Origin: Actomonas aquatica
Lineage (GTDB): Bacteria > Verrucomicrobiota > Verrucomicrobiia > Opitutales > Opitutaceae
Assembly: GCF_019679435.2 (NCBI RefSeq)
Contig: NZ_CP139781.1
Location: 4,708,001 to 4,772,000 of the forward strand
DNA: 64,000 bases
Direction: 5' to 3'
Made by a program: the position numbers and the translations under genes. This document shows positions 18,438-27,778 of the stretch, piece after piece. The notes under the pieces are model-generated. The model did not search any database. It was not told the origin of the DNA and saw only the letters and a program-made list of their open reading frames with translations. Numbering within the stretch: position 1 is the stretch's first letter; each line of letters begins with the position of its first letter.

Positions 18438-18460
18438 GCGTAGTGGGCACACCACTACGC
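18438..18460 (-). promoter_or_regulatory. Hairpin just upstream of the GH78 start
   Basis: A perfect 9-bp stem (GCGTAGTGG at 18438-18446, CCACTACGC at 18452-18460, 5-base loop) ends seven bases before the GH78 start codon on minus. It could limit ribosome access or protect a processed 5' end. The function is inferred from position. Confidence 0.5.
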
Positions 18461-18504
18461 AAAGTCCTACCCTCCGCCGCCGGCCCATCGCAATCCGCGA
18501 AGGC

Positions 18505-18556
18505 CGAGCGTCGCCCCAAAGTGGCCAGTGGCGTCAGGACGAAGGGGCGACGCTCG
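18505..18556 (-). terminator. Long inverted repeat spanning the GH115 stop codon
   Basis: CGAGCGTCGCCCC (18505-18517) and GGGGCGACGCTCG (18544-18556) are exact inverted repeats of 13 bp with a 26-base loop that contains the GH115 stop. No U-tract follows on minus, so it may be a 3'-stabilising stem or attenuator rather than a simple terminator. It would help set the GH115:GH78 ratio. Confidence 0.5.
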
Positions 18557-21092
18557 TTTCGGCGGGGCCGTTGTAGGAGGGGCGCAGGCCGCCGAGGTCG
18601 ATCACGAGTTTGTCGACCACCACGCCGGGTTCGACGCCGATGAGGTGCAGGGTGTGCCAGCCGGGGGAGAGCGGCTCGGCGAGTTTCACGGTCGTCTCGG
18701 TGGCGTTGGTCACGACGCGTTCGCGCCAAGCTTGGGCGCGGGTGTTGAAACCGTCGGTGACGGCGCCGGGTTGGGCGGGTCCGTCGTTGACCGCGAGGGC
18801 GAAGCGCAGCGCCTCGGCATCCGCTTCGATGGGGAAGGTGGGCAACAGGCGCACGTGCACGGTGGCGGGGCCGCCGGTGGTCACGTGGAAACGATACGAC
18901 AACAACGGTGCGTGGGCGGGTTCGATGGTGGCGGTGGACGGCAGGATCGTCACGGCATTGCCGGTGCGACCGAGCCCGGGCACGACGCGCCACCCGGCGC
19001 CGGCGCTGAGATCGCGTTGGCTGGTAAAGTGACCGGCGTGGATCGAGATGACGCCGTCTTGTTCAAAGAAGTCGCCGGGGCGGGCGTCGGCCGGGATGAC
19101 GGGTGGCGTGCGATGCGGCGCCGGGGGCGGCAGGTGCACCTGTTCCTGGGCGACGGAGTCGAGGGGCGGGATGTCGGGATCGGGTTGGAAGCGCGGGCGC
19201 CACTCCTCCATGTCCATGCCGTTGAATTGCACGATGTGGCGCCATTTGCCGTCTGCGACCTCCTCGTTGTAGTGACGCGTCAGCTCGCGCCAGCGTTGGT
19301 CGCCGGCCTCGGATTCCGCCCAGAGCTCGTCTGCCGCGTCGTCGATCCCGCTGGCTTTGGCGAGGCGGGCAAGTTCGGCGCGGAAGTAGCGCTCGTTCAT
19401 GGCGGCGGCGATGCCGACCTGGTAAGTCACGCGTTGGAAGAAGGCGTCCTGCGCGGCGGCGGGCAGGGTGGCGGCGACGGCTTCGGTGTCGGCAACGAGC
19501 GCGGCGTAGGCGTCGAGGCGTTCGTGCATCTCGGCCGCGGTGTAGGTGGTCGGCTGATACGAGCGGGTGGGGAACTGCCATTGCAGGTGCTCGGGTTTGC
19601 GGGCGGCGGCGAGCACCTGGTGACGCGTCCAGAGGTCGGCGATGGCCGCGGCGTGCTCGGCCCCGAAGTCGCGGGCGGCGACGCGCTGCAGGTAGGTCGC
19701 GGCGTGATCGGGCGTGGTGCGGTCGGCGTGCCAGGCGAGATCGAGGAAGTATTCGGCGGAGAGCTCCTGACCCTTGAAGTCGCCGACGTTGCCAATCCAG
19801 AGCGTGCGGGCGCCTTGCTCGTAAGCGCGGGTCATTTCGGACCAGATGAGCGCGGTGGGGATGGTGTCGACCCACAGCCAGGAGAAGGGCGCGCCGAGGT
19901 AGGACAGGTGGTAATACACGCCGAGGCCACCGGCGCGGGCGCGCTCGGCCGGCGTGGCGTAGCGGCGCACGTAACCGAAGTTGTCGTCGGGCCAGACGAT
20001 GGTGACGTCGTCGGGCACGCGCAGGCCGGCGTTGTAGTCGGGCAGGACCTCCTTGTAGGGCACGAAGATCTGGGCGATGCGGGTGGGGTCACCGTCGCCG
20101 AGGTGGCGGGCGAGCAGGTCGCGTTGGTCGGCGAAGATGCGTTCCCAGACGGCAAGGCGTTCCTCCTGCGTGTCGGCGCCCATCATGCCGCTGTCGTGGA
20201 TGCCGCGCATGCCGAGGGTGAAGATGCTCTCGCCGGAAGTGCGGGCGGCGACGCGTTCCTCCCAGTAGGCGAGCACGCCCTCGCGGTTGGTGACGTAGTT
20301 GTAGAGATGGTGGTCCTGCGTCCACTCGCCGACATTGTTGCGGAGCATGGGTTCGGCGTGGGAGGAGCCGACGACGATGGCGTAGCGGTCGGCCGTGGCG
20401 GCGTTGCCCGGCATGAGGTGGAAGGGCGTGGTGCCCGGGTGCATGGCTGGCCAGATGCTGTTGCCGCGCAGACGGAGGAGGAGCTCGAAGATGCGGGCGT
20501 AGGTTTTGGGGCCGATGTTGCCGGCTTCGGGTTCGAAGGTTTGCGCGGCCCACGGGCGCAGGCCCCAGCCCTCGTCGTTGAGGAAGACGCCGCGGTATTT
20601 CACGGCGGGCTGATCGACCGGCTCGGTGCCGAGGGAGAGGTGCAGGGAGTCGCGCGGCGTCACGGGGACGTCGGCCCACCAGGCCCAGGGCGAAACGCCG
20701 ATGCGACGGGAGAGTTCGTAGAGGCCAAAGGCGAGGGCACGACGGTCGGCGCCGGCGACGGTGAGCTCGGTGGCGGAGGCGGAAAGTTGGAACGCCTCCC
20801 AACGGTCGGCGAGGTCGGGCGCGAGGGTGATGACGATGCGCGGCGCGGCCGGATCGGTAGGTGGTGTATCCGAAATTGAAGGACGTTGGCCGGTGACGCG
20901 TTCGACATCGGCGGCGAAATCGGCGGCGGCGAGGTGCACGACCTCGGCGGCGTCGGCCGGCACGATGAGCGGGGCGACGTGGTCGGCGGTGACGAGCGGG
21001 AAGCCGGTCGAGTTGGTGAGGTCAACAGCGGCTTGGGTGCTGGAGCAGAGGAGACCGCCGGTAAGGAGGACAAGGAAGGGGCGCAGGCGCAT
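18534..21092 (-). CDS. GH115 alpha-glucuronidase, secreted
   Basis: The product has 852 residues and a signal peptide (FLVLLTGGLLCSSTQA). GH115 enzymes remove (4-O-methyl-)alpha-D-glucuronic acid from glucuronoxylan or related polymers. Family blocks visible in order: AFGLYELSRRIGVSPWAWWAD, KYRGVFLNDEGWGLRPWA, FELLLRLRGNSIWPAMH, AIVVGSSHAEPMLRNN, VWPDDNFGYVRR, then a C-terminal GH115_C-type sandwich (YRFHVTTGGPATVHVRLLP). The gene begins 19 bases after GH28 in the same operon. The nearby GH3 and GH78 fit debranching of an acidic hemicellulose or arabinogalactan. The stop lies inside a strong inverted repeat. Confidence 0.93.
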   Translation of the reverse strand: MRLRPFLVLLTGGLLCSSTQAAVDLTNSTGFPLVTADHVAPLIVPADAAEVVHLAAADFAADVERVTGQRPSISDTPPTDPAAPRIVITLAPDLADRWEAFQLSASATELTVAGADRRALAFGLYELSRRIGVSPWAWWADVPVTPRDSLHLSLGTEPVDQPAVKYRGVFLNDEGWGLRPWAAQTFEPEAGNIGPKTYARIFELLLRLRGNSIWPAMHPGTTPFHLMPGNAATADRYAIVVGSSHAEPMLRNNVGEWTQDHHLYNYVTNREGVLAYWEERVAARTSGESIFTLGMRGIHDSGMMGADTQEERLAVWERIFADQRDLLARHLGDGDPTRIAQIFVPYKEVLPDYNAGLRVPDDVTIVWPDDNFGYVRRYATPAERARAGGLGVYYHLSYLGAPFSWLWVDTIPTALIWSEMTRAYEQGARTLWIGNVGDFKGQELSAEYFLDLAWHADRTTPDHAATYLQRVAARDFGAEHAAAIADLWTRHQVLAAARKPEHLQWQFPTRSYQPTTYTAAEMHERLDAYAALVADTEAVAATLPAAAQDAFFQRVTYQVGIAAAMNERYFRAELARLAKASGIDDAADELWAESEAGDQRWRELTRHYNEEVADGKWRHIVQFNGMDMEEWRPRFQPDPDIPPLDSVAQEQVHLPPPAPHRTPPVIPADARPGDFFEQDGVISIHAGHFTSQRDLSAGAGWRVVPGLGRTGNAVTILPSTATIEPAHAPLLSYRFHVTTGGPATVHVRLLPTFPIEADAEALRFALAVNDGPAQPGAVTDGFNTRAQAWRERVVTNATETTVKLAEPLSPGWHTLHLIGVEPGVVVDKLVIDLGGLRPSYNGPAETSVAPSS

Positions 21093-21111
21093 GGGGCGAA
21101 GGGGACGCGGA

Positions 21112-22653
21112 TTAATCGACGGTCACGTTGACGGAGCGCGTGATTTCGAAACGGGGGGCGGAGTCGTCGACGGTTTGGAGATCCGTGAAGGTCACGTTTT
21201 CCACGCGGTCGAGTTTGATGGAGGCATCGGCGGGCAGGGTGATGCCGTCGAAGGTCACGTTTTGCGTGCGGTGACCGTCGGCTTCGAAGCCGTTGAGGTG
21301 AATGACAGGTTTGTTGGTGGGAGCGGAGCTCAGGTCGATGTTCTCGAAGCGGAAGTTGCGGAAGAGCGGAACGGTGGGTGCAGCGGCACCGTCGTTGTTG
21401 TAGTTGAGCACGGTGTTGACGGTGATCTGCTGGAGGTCGCAGTTGCGGACGGTCACGTTTTCGACGAAGCCGCCGCGGTCCTTGGTGCCCTTGATTTGGA
21501 GGCCGTGCAGGAGTGGACCGGCGATGCAGTCCTCGACGAGCACGTTGCGCACACCGCCGGACATCTCGCTGCCGATGGAGATGCCGTGGCCGCGACTGAA
21601 GGTGCAGTCGAAGATGCGCACGTTTTCGGTGGGGCGGTTGACGACGTTGCCCTCGGGGTTCTTGCCGGACTTGATCGCGATGCAGTCGTCGCCGGTGTCG
21701 AAGGTGCTGTTGAAGATGTAGGAGTTGACGGAGGAATCGGGATCAATGCCGTCGCCGTTGTGCACATCGCTGCGGATGGTGAGGCCGTGGAGGCTGACGT
21801 TTTCCGAGTAGATGTAGTGGAGCGTCCAGCACGACGATTCCTCGAGGGTGATGCCGCTGACCTCGATGTTGGCGGCGTTCATGAAGAGGACGAGGCGGCC
21901 GCGGGCGCGCAGGCCATCGCGGCGGTTTTCGTAGGAATCGACAATGGCGTGGTAGAGCGGGCGGCCGGCGCCGGCGATGGTGCCTGCGCCGCGGATGGAG
22001 ACATTGCGGATGTTGGCGGGGCCGTCGCGGTCGAGCGTGCCGGCGTTGATGAGGGAGGCGTGAGTCTCGAGCTCCCAGCCCTCGAAACGATTGCGATTGA
22101 AGGGCAGGTAATCCTGCGGGTCGGCGGAGCCTTTGAGCACGGCGCCTTGGGCGAGGTCGAGGGTCATGTTGCTCTTCAGGTAGAGCGCACCGCTAAGAAA
22201 GGTGCCGGCGGGGACGTGCACAATGCCGCCGGGCGGGCAGGCGTCGATGGCGGCTTGAAGGGCGGTGGTGTTGAGGGTGGTGCCGTCACCGATGGCGCCG
22301 TGTTTGGTGACGTCGACGATGGGTTCGCGCGGTTTGGTGGTGAGACTAACGACGGATGACGTGGTCGCCTCGTCGCCCGTCGCAAGCGCGCGAACCTGGA
22401 ACCGGTAATGGCTGGCCGCGGTGAGCGTGGTGTCGGTGAAGTGGGCCTTGCTGGTGGTGGCGATCACCTCGCCGTCGCGTAGCACCTCGAACTCCTGGTC
22501 GGGCGCAGAGCTGGCGGACGCGGGTTTATTCCAGATCAGTGTAACGCGGTCGGAGTGCAGCGTCTGAGGCGCGACCATGAGGTCGAGCGACGATGCGGCG
22601 ACGACGGTCGTTGCCGCCCACAGCGGGAGCAGGGCGAATTTGAGCAAGCGCAT
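21112..22653 (-). CDS. GH28 polygalacturonase with N-terminal Fn3-like domain
   Basis: The product has 513 residues: a signal peptide (about 1-20), a fibronectin-III-like domain (about 27-107), then a right-handed beta-helix. GH28 active-site blocks are all present: NGDGIDPDSS (D301, D304), GDDCIAIKSG (D322, D323) and RGHGISIGSE (H356). The mature start DVTKHGAIGDGTTLNTTALQ is classic for the family. It probably hydrolyses polygalacturonan or rhamnogalacturonan outside the cell. It begins 10 bases after the GH3 gene and 19 bases before GH115, so it belongs to the four-gene minus-strand operon. Endo versus exo action cannot be judged. Confidence 0.93.
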   Translation of the reverse strand: MRLLKFALLPLWAATTVVAASSLDLMVAPQTLHSDRVTLIWNKPASASSAPDQEFEVLRDGEVIATTSKAHFTDTTLTAASHYRFQVRALATGDEATTSSVVSLTTKPREPIVDVTKHGAIGDGTTLNTTALQAAIDACPPGGIVHVPAGTFLSGALYLKSNMTLDLAQGAVLKGSADPQDYLPFNRNRFEGWELETHASLINAGTLDRDGPANIRNVSIRGAGTIAGAGRPLYHAIVDSYENRRDGLRARGRLVLFMNAANIEVSGITLEESSCWTLHYIYSENVSLHGLTIRSDVHNGDGIDPDSSVNSYIFNSTFDTGDDCIAIKSGKNPEGNVVNRPTENVRIFDCTFSRGHGISIGSEMSGGVRNVLVEDCIAGPLLHGLQIKGTKDRGGFVENVTVRNCDLQQITVNTVLNYNNDGAAAPTVPLFRNFRFENIDLSSAPTNKPVIHLNGFEADGHRTQNVTFDGITLPADASIKLDRVENVTFTDLQTVDDSAPRFEITRSVNVTVD

Positions 22654-22663
22654 GGGGACCGGC

Positions 22664-25153
22664 TCAGATTGGGTCGTTGGTCACGCCGTTGAAAGGAATC
22701 TCGGTCGGCGCGTTTCCGTCGGCATCGGTGAGGGTGAAGGTGGTCGAGGCCCGGATGTCGGCGGAAGAGGCGCCCACCATGACGGTGAAGCCGCCCGGTT
22801 CGACCACCCATTGGCGGTCGGCGTTGTAGAGCTGCAGGTGTTCGCGGGTAAGGGTGAAGGTGACGGTGCGGGACTCGCCCGGCGCGAAGTGCAGGCGTTG
22901 GAAGCCGGCGAGGCGGCGTTCGTAGGTGGTGAGGCTGCTGTAGTTGTCACGCAGATACAACTGCACCACTTCGTCGCCGGCGCGGTCGCCGGTGTTGGTG
23001 ACGGTCACGCTGACGGTGACGTCGCCGTCGATGGTGCCGGTGGTCGGCGTGGCGGAGAGATCGGAGTAAGCAAAGGTGGTGTAGCTGAGCCCGTGACCAA
23101 AGGCAAAGAGCGGGCCTTCGACCTGGCCGTAATCTTTATCCTGAGCGCCGGGTTTTGTGGGGAAGTTGTAGGGGATCTGTCCGACGGACTGCGGCACGGT
23201 GACGGGCAGACGGCCGGCGGGGTTGTAGTGGCCTAACAGCACGTCGGTGAGGGCGTGGCCGCCGTCCTGACCGGGGAACCACATCTCGACGATGGCGGGG
23301 ATGTGACGCACAGCAAACTGGGTGCTGAGGGGGCGACCGTTGGAGAGGACGAGCACGACGGGTTTGCCGGTGGCCTGCAGAGCCATGAGCAGCTCCTGCT
23401 GGTAGCCGGGCAGGTTGAGGCTGATGCGACTGAGCGACTCGCGGCACTGGGCATCGGTTTCGCCGAGGCAAGCGATGATGACGTCGGCCTCGCGGGCGGC
23501 GGCGACGGCGGCATCGATGCCGGCCTGCACGTCGGCGGAGGCCGGTTCCTTGTAGACGTCGCTCTCCGGCCAGTTGGCGTCGGCGGCGTCCACGCCCTTG
23601 ACGTAATCGAGCTGGGTGGTGGTGCCGGCGAAGGCCTCGCGAAGGGCCTCGAGCGGTGTGACGAAGGGCGTGCGTTGGGCGCCGTAGCGGCTCCACCAGG
23701 CGCGTTTGTCGTCGGCCATCGGGCCGGTGACGAGGACGCGGTCGTAGGTGCCTTCGAGAGGGAGAAGGTTGCCCTCGTTTTTGAGGAGAATGATGGATTC
23801 GCGACCGGCTTGGGCGGCGACGTCGAGGTGGTCGGCGGAGCGGACAACGTCGTCGGTGTGCGCGGGGTCGGTCACGTAGGGCGCGTCGAAGAGACCGAGG
23901 CGGAACTTCACGCGGAGGATGTCGGCCACACGGGCATCAATCACGTCCATGCCGAGTTCGCCATCGTGCACGAGTTGGCGCAGCGGTTCGGCGTAGTCTT
24001 CGGGTTGAGTGAAGTTGGTGCGGATGTTGAGGCCGGCTTCGACGGAGAGGCGGATGGCCTCGGCGGGGGTGGGCGCGACGCGGTGTTTTTGGTGGATGAA
24101 TTCCACGGCGGCGCTGTCGGAGACGACGTAGCCCTCAAACCCCCATTCGTCGCGCAGGATCTCGGTGAGAAAGAGGTGACTGCTTTGGACGGGCACGCCG
24201 TCGTAGTCGTTGTAGGAGGCCATTACGCCGAGGGCGCCGCCTTGGGTGATGGCTTTGCGGAAGGGGGCCAGATACATGGTCTGCACTTCGTTCCAGGTGG
24301 CGTGGGGGTCGGTGCGGGCGTGACCGTCTCGACCGCCCTTGGGGATGCCGTAGATGGCGTAGTGCTTGAGGGTGGAGGCGACGCCCTGCTCCTGAATGCC
24401 GAGCACCTGTTGCAGACCGAGTTCGCCGATGAGGAAGGGGTCTTCGCCGTAGCTCTCGATGATGCGGCCCCAGCGCGGATCGCGGGCGACGTCCAAGACC
24501 GGTGAATACACGTTGGTGTAGCCGAGGGCGCGGGCTTCCGTGCCGGTGACGCGGCCGATCTCGCGCGCGAGAGTCGGGTTCCAGGTGGAGGCGACGCCGA
24601 GCTCCGCGGGGAAACTGGTGGCGCCGGAATGCATGAGGCCGCGGATGCCCTCGTTGGTGAAATCGACTGGGATGCCGAGGCGGGTCTCCTCGATGAACCA
24701 GCGTTGCACGGTGTTGAGGGCGCGGGTGTGGCGGGACCACGGGAGATCGTTGTCCGGGTCGGGGAGGTTTTGAGTCCAGCCTTCGTTGCCGTTGATGTGC
24801 TCGTCGATGTTGCCGATGCCGTCCTTCCACAGGCGGTCCTTCCAGGCGGGCGTCGGGAGCTCGTCCTTCAGCACGCGGGAGAAGCCGTAGAGGGTGGTCA
24901 TCTGCGCGGTCTTTTCGTCGAGCGTCATGCGTGCGAGCAGGTCGGCGATGCGGGCGTCTTCGGCGAACGTCGGATCCTCGTAGGGGTCGCGCTGGCCGTT
25001 TTTGTTAAAATCGATCCAGCCCTCGTAGTAGATGGGCGCGGGGGACGTTTCGATGGCAAAAATGTCGGCGGGCGGAGGCGCGGCCAAGGCGAGCGCCGGA
25101 GACAGGCAGCACGCGGCCAGCGCCAGACGGCGGGCAAGGGGTTGGGGATGCAT
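22664..25153 (-). CDS. Glycoside hydrolase family 3, secreted (paralogue of 4983-7466)
   Basis: This 829-residue GH3 enzyme has a signal peptide (LALAACCLSPALALA). Residues 48-59 (DFNKNGQRDPYE) form the same EF-hand-like loop as the first GH3. Conserved blocks are DGIGNIDEH, FTNEGIRGL, RDPRWGRIIESYGEDP, KHY at 263-265 and GYVVSDSAAV with nucleophile Asp346. A C-terminal Fn3-like domain ends the protein. It is the first gene of the operon that continues with GH28, GH115 and GH78. The whole protein aligns with the other GH3 by eye, so the two probably arose by duplication and may act on different linkages. Its promoter lies in the 161-base divergent gap before 25315. Confidence 0.93.
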   Translation of the reverse strand: MHPQPLARRLALAACCLSPALALAAPPPADIFAIETSPAPIYYEGWIDFNKNGQRDPYEDPTFAEDARIADLLARMTLDEKTAQMTTLYGFSRVLKDELPTPAWKDRLWKDGIGNIDEHINGNEGWTQNLPDPDNDLPWSRHTRALNTVQRWFIEETRLGIPVDFTNEGIRGLMHSGATSFPAELGVASTWNPTLAREIGRVTGTEARALGYTNVYSPVLDVARDPRWGRIIESYGEDPFLIGELGLQQVLGIQEQGVASTLKHYAIYGIPKGGRDGHARTDPHATWNEVQTMYLAPFRKAITQGGALGVMASYNDYDGVPVQSSHLFLTEILRDEWGFEGYVVSDSAAVEFIHQKHRVAPTPAEAIRLSVEAGLNIRTNFTQPEDYAEPLRQLVHDGELGMDVIDARVADILRVKFRLGLFDAPYVTDPAHTDDVVRSADHLDVAAQAGRESIILLKNEGNLLPLEGTYDRVLVTGPMADDKRAWWSRYGAQRTPFVTPLEALREAFAGTTTQLDYVKGVDAADANWPESDVYKEPASADVQAGIDAAVAAAREADVIIACLGETDAQCRESLSRISLNLPGYQQELLMALQATGKPVVLVLSNGRPLSTQFAVRHIPAIVEMWFPGQDGGHALTDVLLGHYNPAGRLPVTVPQSVGQIPYNFPTKPGAQDKDYGQVEGPLFAFGHGLSYTTFAYSDLSATPTTGTIDGDVTVSVTVTNTGDRAGDEVVQLYLRDNYSSLTTYERRLAGFQRLHFAPGESRTVTFTLTREHLQLYNADRQWVVEPGGFTVMVGASSADIRASTTFTLTDADGNAPTEIPFNGVTNDPI

Positions 25154-25314
25154 TGAGTTCCATGAAGGCAGAGGCTGGCGCAGAAAACCGACTCCGAGAG
25201 CAGGCGGACTGTCTGAGTGACACCGGTGGTGGTGGGGTGCTCAGTGGTGGTGGGGGCGGTGAGATCGCCGATTGTATTGGGCGAGTGCGGGGCTAGGGTT
25301 CTCGGCCTCGCCGT

Positions 25315-26538
25315 ATGAAACGACTGCTTCCTTGTCTCGCGACAGCCGCACTCCTGTGCTCCTCCGTTATGGCTGCCTCAACCTATCACGTGGTGCTCGA
25401 TGAGACCGTAAACGGTCGTTTTGTCGTCGAACCGGCCCTGCCGGTCGACGGGCAGGTGGCGGAGGGCACGGTGTTGACGGTGCGGACTACGCCGGCGGAG
25501 GGCTACGTGCTGGACGCGGGGTATTATTCGGTGCCGGGGCGCTGGGGGGCGATGTATCACGAATCAATGACCGCCGAGTTCGAGGTGGTGGTGGATCAGA
25601 ACAAGCACATCGGGGCGTCGTTCGTTCCCGCGGCGGCAGTCGCGCACGTGGAGGTGTTGCATGACGTCGTTTATGCGCAGCCGGGCGTGAAGCCGCTGAA
25701 ATACGACGTGTTTACGCCGAAGGGCGCGCGGGATTTGCCGATCATTGTTATCATCCATGGCGGAGGTTGGACGACCAACGATGAGAACATCATGCGGGGG
25801 CTCGCGCGGGAGTTGACGAAGGGCGGGCAGTTTGTGGCGGTGAGTATCGACTACCGGTGGGCGGGACTGGCCGATGGCGACGCTGAGGCCAACTCCATGG
25901 TGGACCTCATTGAGGACTGCTACGGGGCGATCGCCCACATCATGGAGCACGCGGCCGATTACGGCGGTGATGCCTCGCGAATCGGGGTGACCGGCGACAG
26001 CGCGGGTGGCCATTTGTCGGCTTCGATGGCGACCATGATCGAACGCGTGGGCGACGGTGGCTTTGGCGAGACGGAGGGCGTGTTTGAGTTTATGCCCAGC
26101 TATCTGCCGGCGGGGAAGTCGGTCGACGTGGTGCGCGACGAGATGCTGACCGCGATCCGCGCGGCGGCGCCGAGTTACGGGGTGTTTGGGGGACCGTTCC
26201 TAAATCTCTACCTAGATGACCCGCGCATCGATGACGCGTGGAAGCAGGCAATCATGCCCCTGCACGCGGTGCCGGCGGCGACGGTGCGGGCCGTGCCGCA
26301 CTACGTGAATCGCGGCACGAAGGACGGCCTCATTTCCGACGCGATGTGCACCGAGTATGTGGACGCGTTGGTGGCGCAGGGACAGCGCGTGCAGTATGTC
26401 CAGGTGGGAGGCGCGGGGCATGCCTTCTTCGACTGGAAACCCGATGCCGAGACTCGTGCGACGTTTGCCGAATATGGCGTCTATTACGCCGCCGAAATGA
26501 AGGCGTTCTTTGCCTCGGTCCTCAGTGGAGAGGATTGA
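25315..26538 (+). CDS. Secreted alpha/beta hydrolase (esterase-like) with N-terminal repeat domain
   Basis: The product has 407 residues and a signal peptide (LATAALLCSSVMA). Residues 23-104 look like a divergent InlB-B-type repeat (VNGRFVVEP, EGTVLTVRTTPAEGYVLDAGYYS). An alpha/beta-hydrolase follows, with the oxyanion motif HGGGW (148-152), nucleophile Ser229 in GDSAGGH, probable Asp337 (RGTKDGL) and His369 (GGAGHAFFDW). The family (BD-FAE / carbohydrate-esterase-like) removes acyl groups from sugars, so a role in deacetylating plant polysaccharides fits the neighbourhood. It diverges from the GH3 operon. Its stop codon runs into repeat R2 copy A. The exact ester is unknown. Confidence 0.85.
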   Translation: MKRLLPCLATAALLCSSVMAASTYHVVLDETVNGRFVVEPALPVDGQVAEGTVLTVRTTPAEGYVLDAGYYSVPGRWGAMYHESMTAEFEVVVDQNKHIGASFVPAAAVAHVEVLHDVVYAQPGVKPLKYDVFTPKGARDLPIIVIIHGGGWTTNDENIMRGLARELTKGGQFVAVSIDYRWAGLADGDAEANSMVDLIEDCYGAIAHIMEHAADYGGDASRIGVTGDSAGGHLSASMATMIERVGDGGFGETEGVFEFMPSYLPAGKSVDVVRDEMLTAIRAAAPSYGVFGGPFLNLYLDDPRIDDAWKQAIMPLHAVPAATVRAVPHYVNRGTKDGLISDAMCTEYVDALVAQGQRVQYVQVGGAGHAFFDWKPDAETRATFAEYGVYYAAEMKAFFASVLSGED

Positions 26539-26564
26539 TTCACGAATATAAGATTGACCCCTTA
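26537..26564 (+). repeat. Direct repeat R2, copy A
   Basis: A 28-base sequence beginning GATTCACGAATATAAG and ending GACCCCTTA fills almost exactly the gap between two convergent genes: it starts inside the hydrolase stop codon and ends two bases before the peptidase stop. Copy B at 28243-28270 matches 27 of 28 bases in the same orientation. AT-rich composition contrasts with the surroundings. Confidence 0.85.
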
Positions 26565-26566
26565 TG

Positions 26567-27589
26567 TTAGGGTTGCACGGCCCGCAGGATGGCTTCGGTC
26601 ATGACGTCGGCGGCGAGCGCGCCGATTTGTGATACGTCGGCGGGACCGGTCCAGCCTCCCGTTGCGAGAGAGAAGACCGTGTCACCGTCGATCATGCTGT
26701 GGGCTGGGTAAGTGGTGCGGGCCAGTCCGTCCTGCGCCATCTGGGCCATTTTAGTCGCCTGCGCTTTGGTGAGTTGAGCGTTGGTGGCGACGACGCCGAT
26801 GGTGGTGTTCTCGACTGGCAGAGGGTCGGCAGTTTGGTCGCCGGATCGAAGGATCTGACGCATGTCGGCGAACCCTTCACCAGAGGCGTCGCGGGCCCCG
26901 GCGATGATTTGGCCGGTGGCGGGATCGACGATATCGCCCGCGGCGTTTACCACCACGGCGGCGGCGACGATGAGTCCGTTGGGCAGGGTGATACTGGCGG
27001 TGCCAAAGCCGCCGCGCATGGCACGATCGGCGCCGAGCAGCTTGCCGATGGTGGCGCCCGCGCCAGCGCCGACGGCGCCTTCGGCTGGGGTTGCGCTAGA
27101 GGCAGACTGGGCGGCGAGGTAGCCCGCGTTGGCATCCGGCCGCATACGTTGTCCCTCGGGTTCGAGTTGCAGGTCGAAAATCACGGCGCCAGCGACGATC
27201 GGCACTACCTTGCCACGTCCGACCTCGAAGCCGATTTTTTCATCCTCCAAGTAGCGCATCACGCCATCGACGGAGGCGAGGCCGTAGGCGCTGCCACCGG
27301 TGAGCACGATGGCGTGGACCTGATCGACCAGGTTGATGGGGTCGAGGGTGTTGGTCCCGGAGGTGCCGGGCGCGCCGCCGCGAACATCGACACCGCCGAC
27401 GGCCCCGGCGCGAGCGAGGATCACGGTGCAGCCGGTGGCACGGGCGGAAAGGGTGTGGTGACCGACTTCGATGCCGGGGATGGCGGTGATACCAGTAGCG
27501 GGTGTCGCAGTTTGAGCCACAAGCAGAGGGGCAATCAGGAGGTTAATGCCGAACAGCCAACGGGACACGTGGAGGAGGGGGGCGTTCAT
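26567..27589 (-). CDS. P1-family peptidase (S58, DmpA/NylC-like), exported
   Basis: The product has 340 residues and a hydrophobic export signal (LFGINLLIAPLLVAQ). The P1/S58 family is made of N-terminal-nucleophile hydrolases that self-cleave. Visible family blocks are GIEVGHHT, GCTVILAR, LTGGSAYGLASVDGV, EGAVGAGAGATIGK and NTTIGVVATNAQLTKAQATK. The probable self-cleavage point is Asn261-Thr262, by analogy with NylC; Thr262 would be the nucleophile. Activities in the family include D-aminopeptidase and amide-oligomer hydrolysis, and the substrate here is unknown. It lies on minus between two copies of direct repeat R2, unlike its sugar-hydrolase neighbours, which may mean it was inserted as a unit. 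Confidence 0.88.
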   Translation of the reverse strand: MNAPLLHVSRWLFGINLLIAPLLVAQTATPATGITAIPGIEVGHHTLSARATGCTVILARAGAVGGVDVRGGAPGTSGTNTLDPINLVDQVHAIVLTGGSAYGLASVDGVMRYLEDEKIGFEVGRGKVVPIVAGAVIFDLQLEPEGQRMRPDANAGYLAAQSASSATPAEGAVGAGAGATIGKLLGADRAMRGGFGTASITLPNGLIVAAAVVVNAAGDIVDPATGQIIAGARDASGEGFADMRQILRSGDQTADPLPVENTTIGVVATNAQLTKAQATKMAQMAQDGLARTTYPAHSMIDGDTVFSLATGGWTGPADVSQIGALAADVMTEAILRAVQP

Positions 27590-27778
27590 TTTGGGGGGAT
27601 GAGAGCAAGGACTTCCAAGTTAACCGCACCGTGGTTGGGTGGCGAGGCAAGGGAAATGGGAATGTTGCTCTCCATTGTGAGCAGGTGGCAGGCCGAACCG
27701 ACGGTGACTCGGGGTCAGCCAAAGCAGGCTTTGGAATGACCTCTTCGATGAGTAGTGCCTGAGTATAGGTGTGACCCT

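Noticed and set aside
15848..18643. 931-codon plus-strand frame across the GH78 gene
   Set aside because: It is opposite a complete GH78 enzyme and is low-complexity Gly/Val/Ala/Glu sequence.
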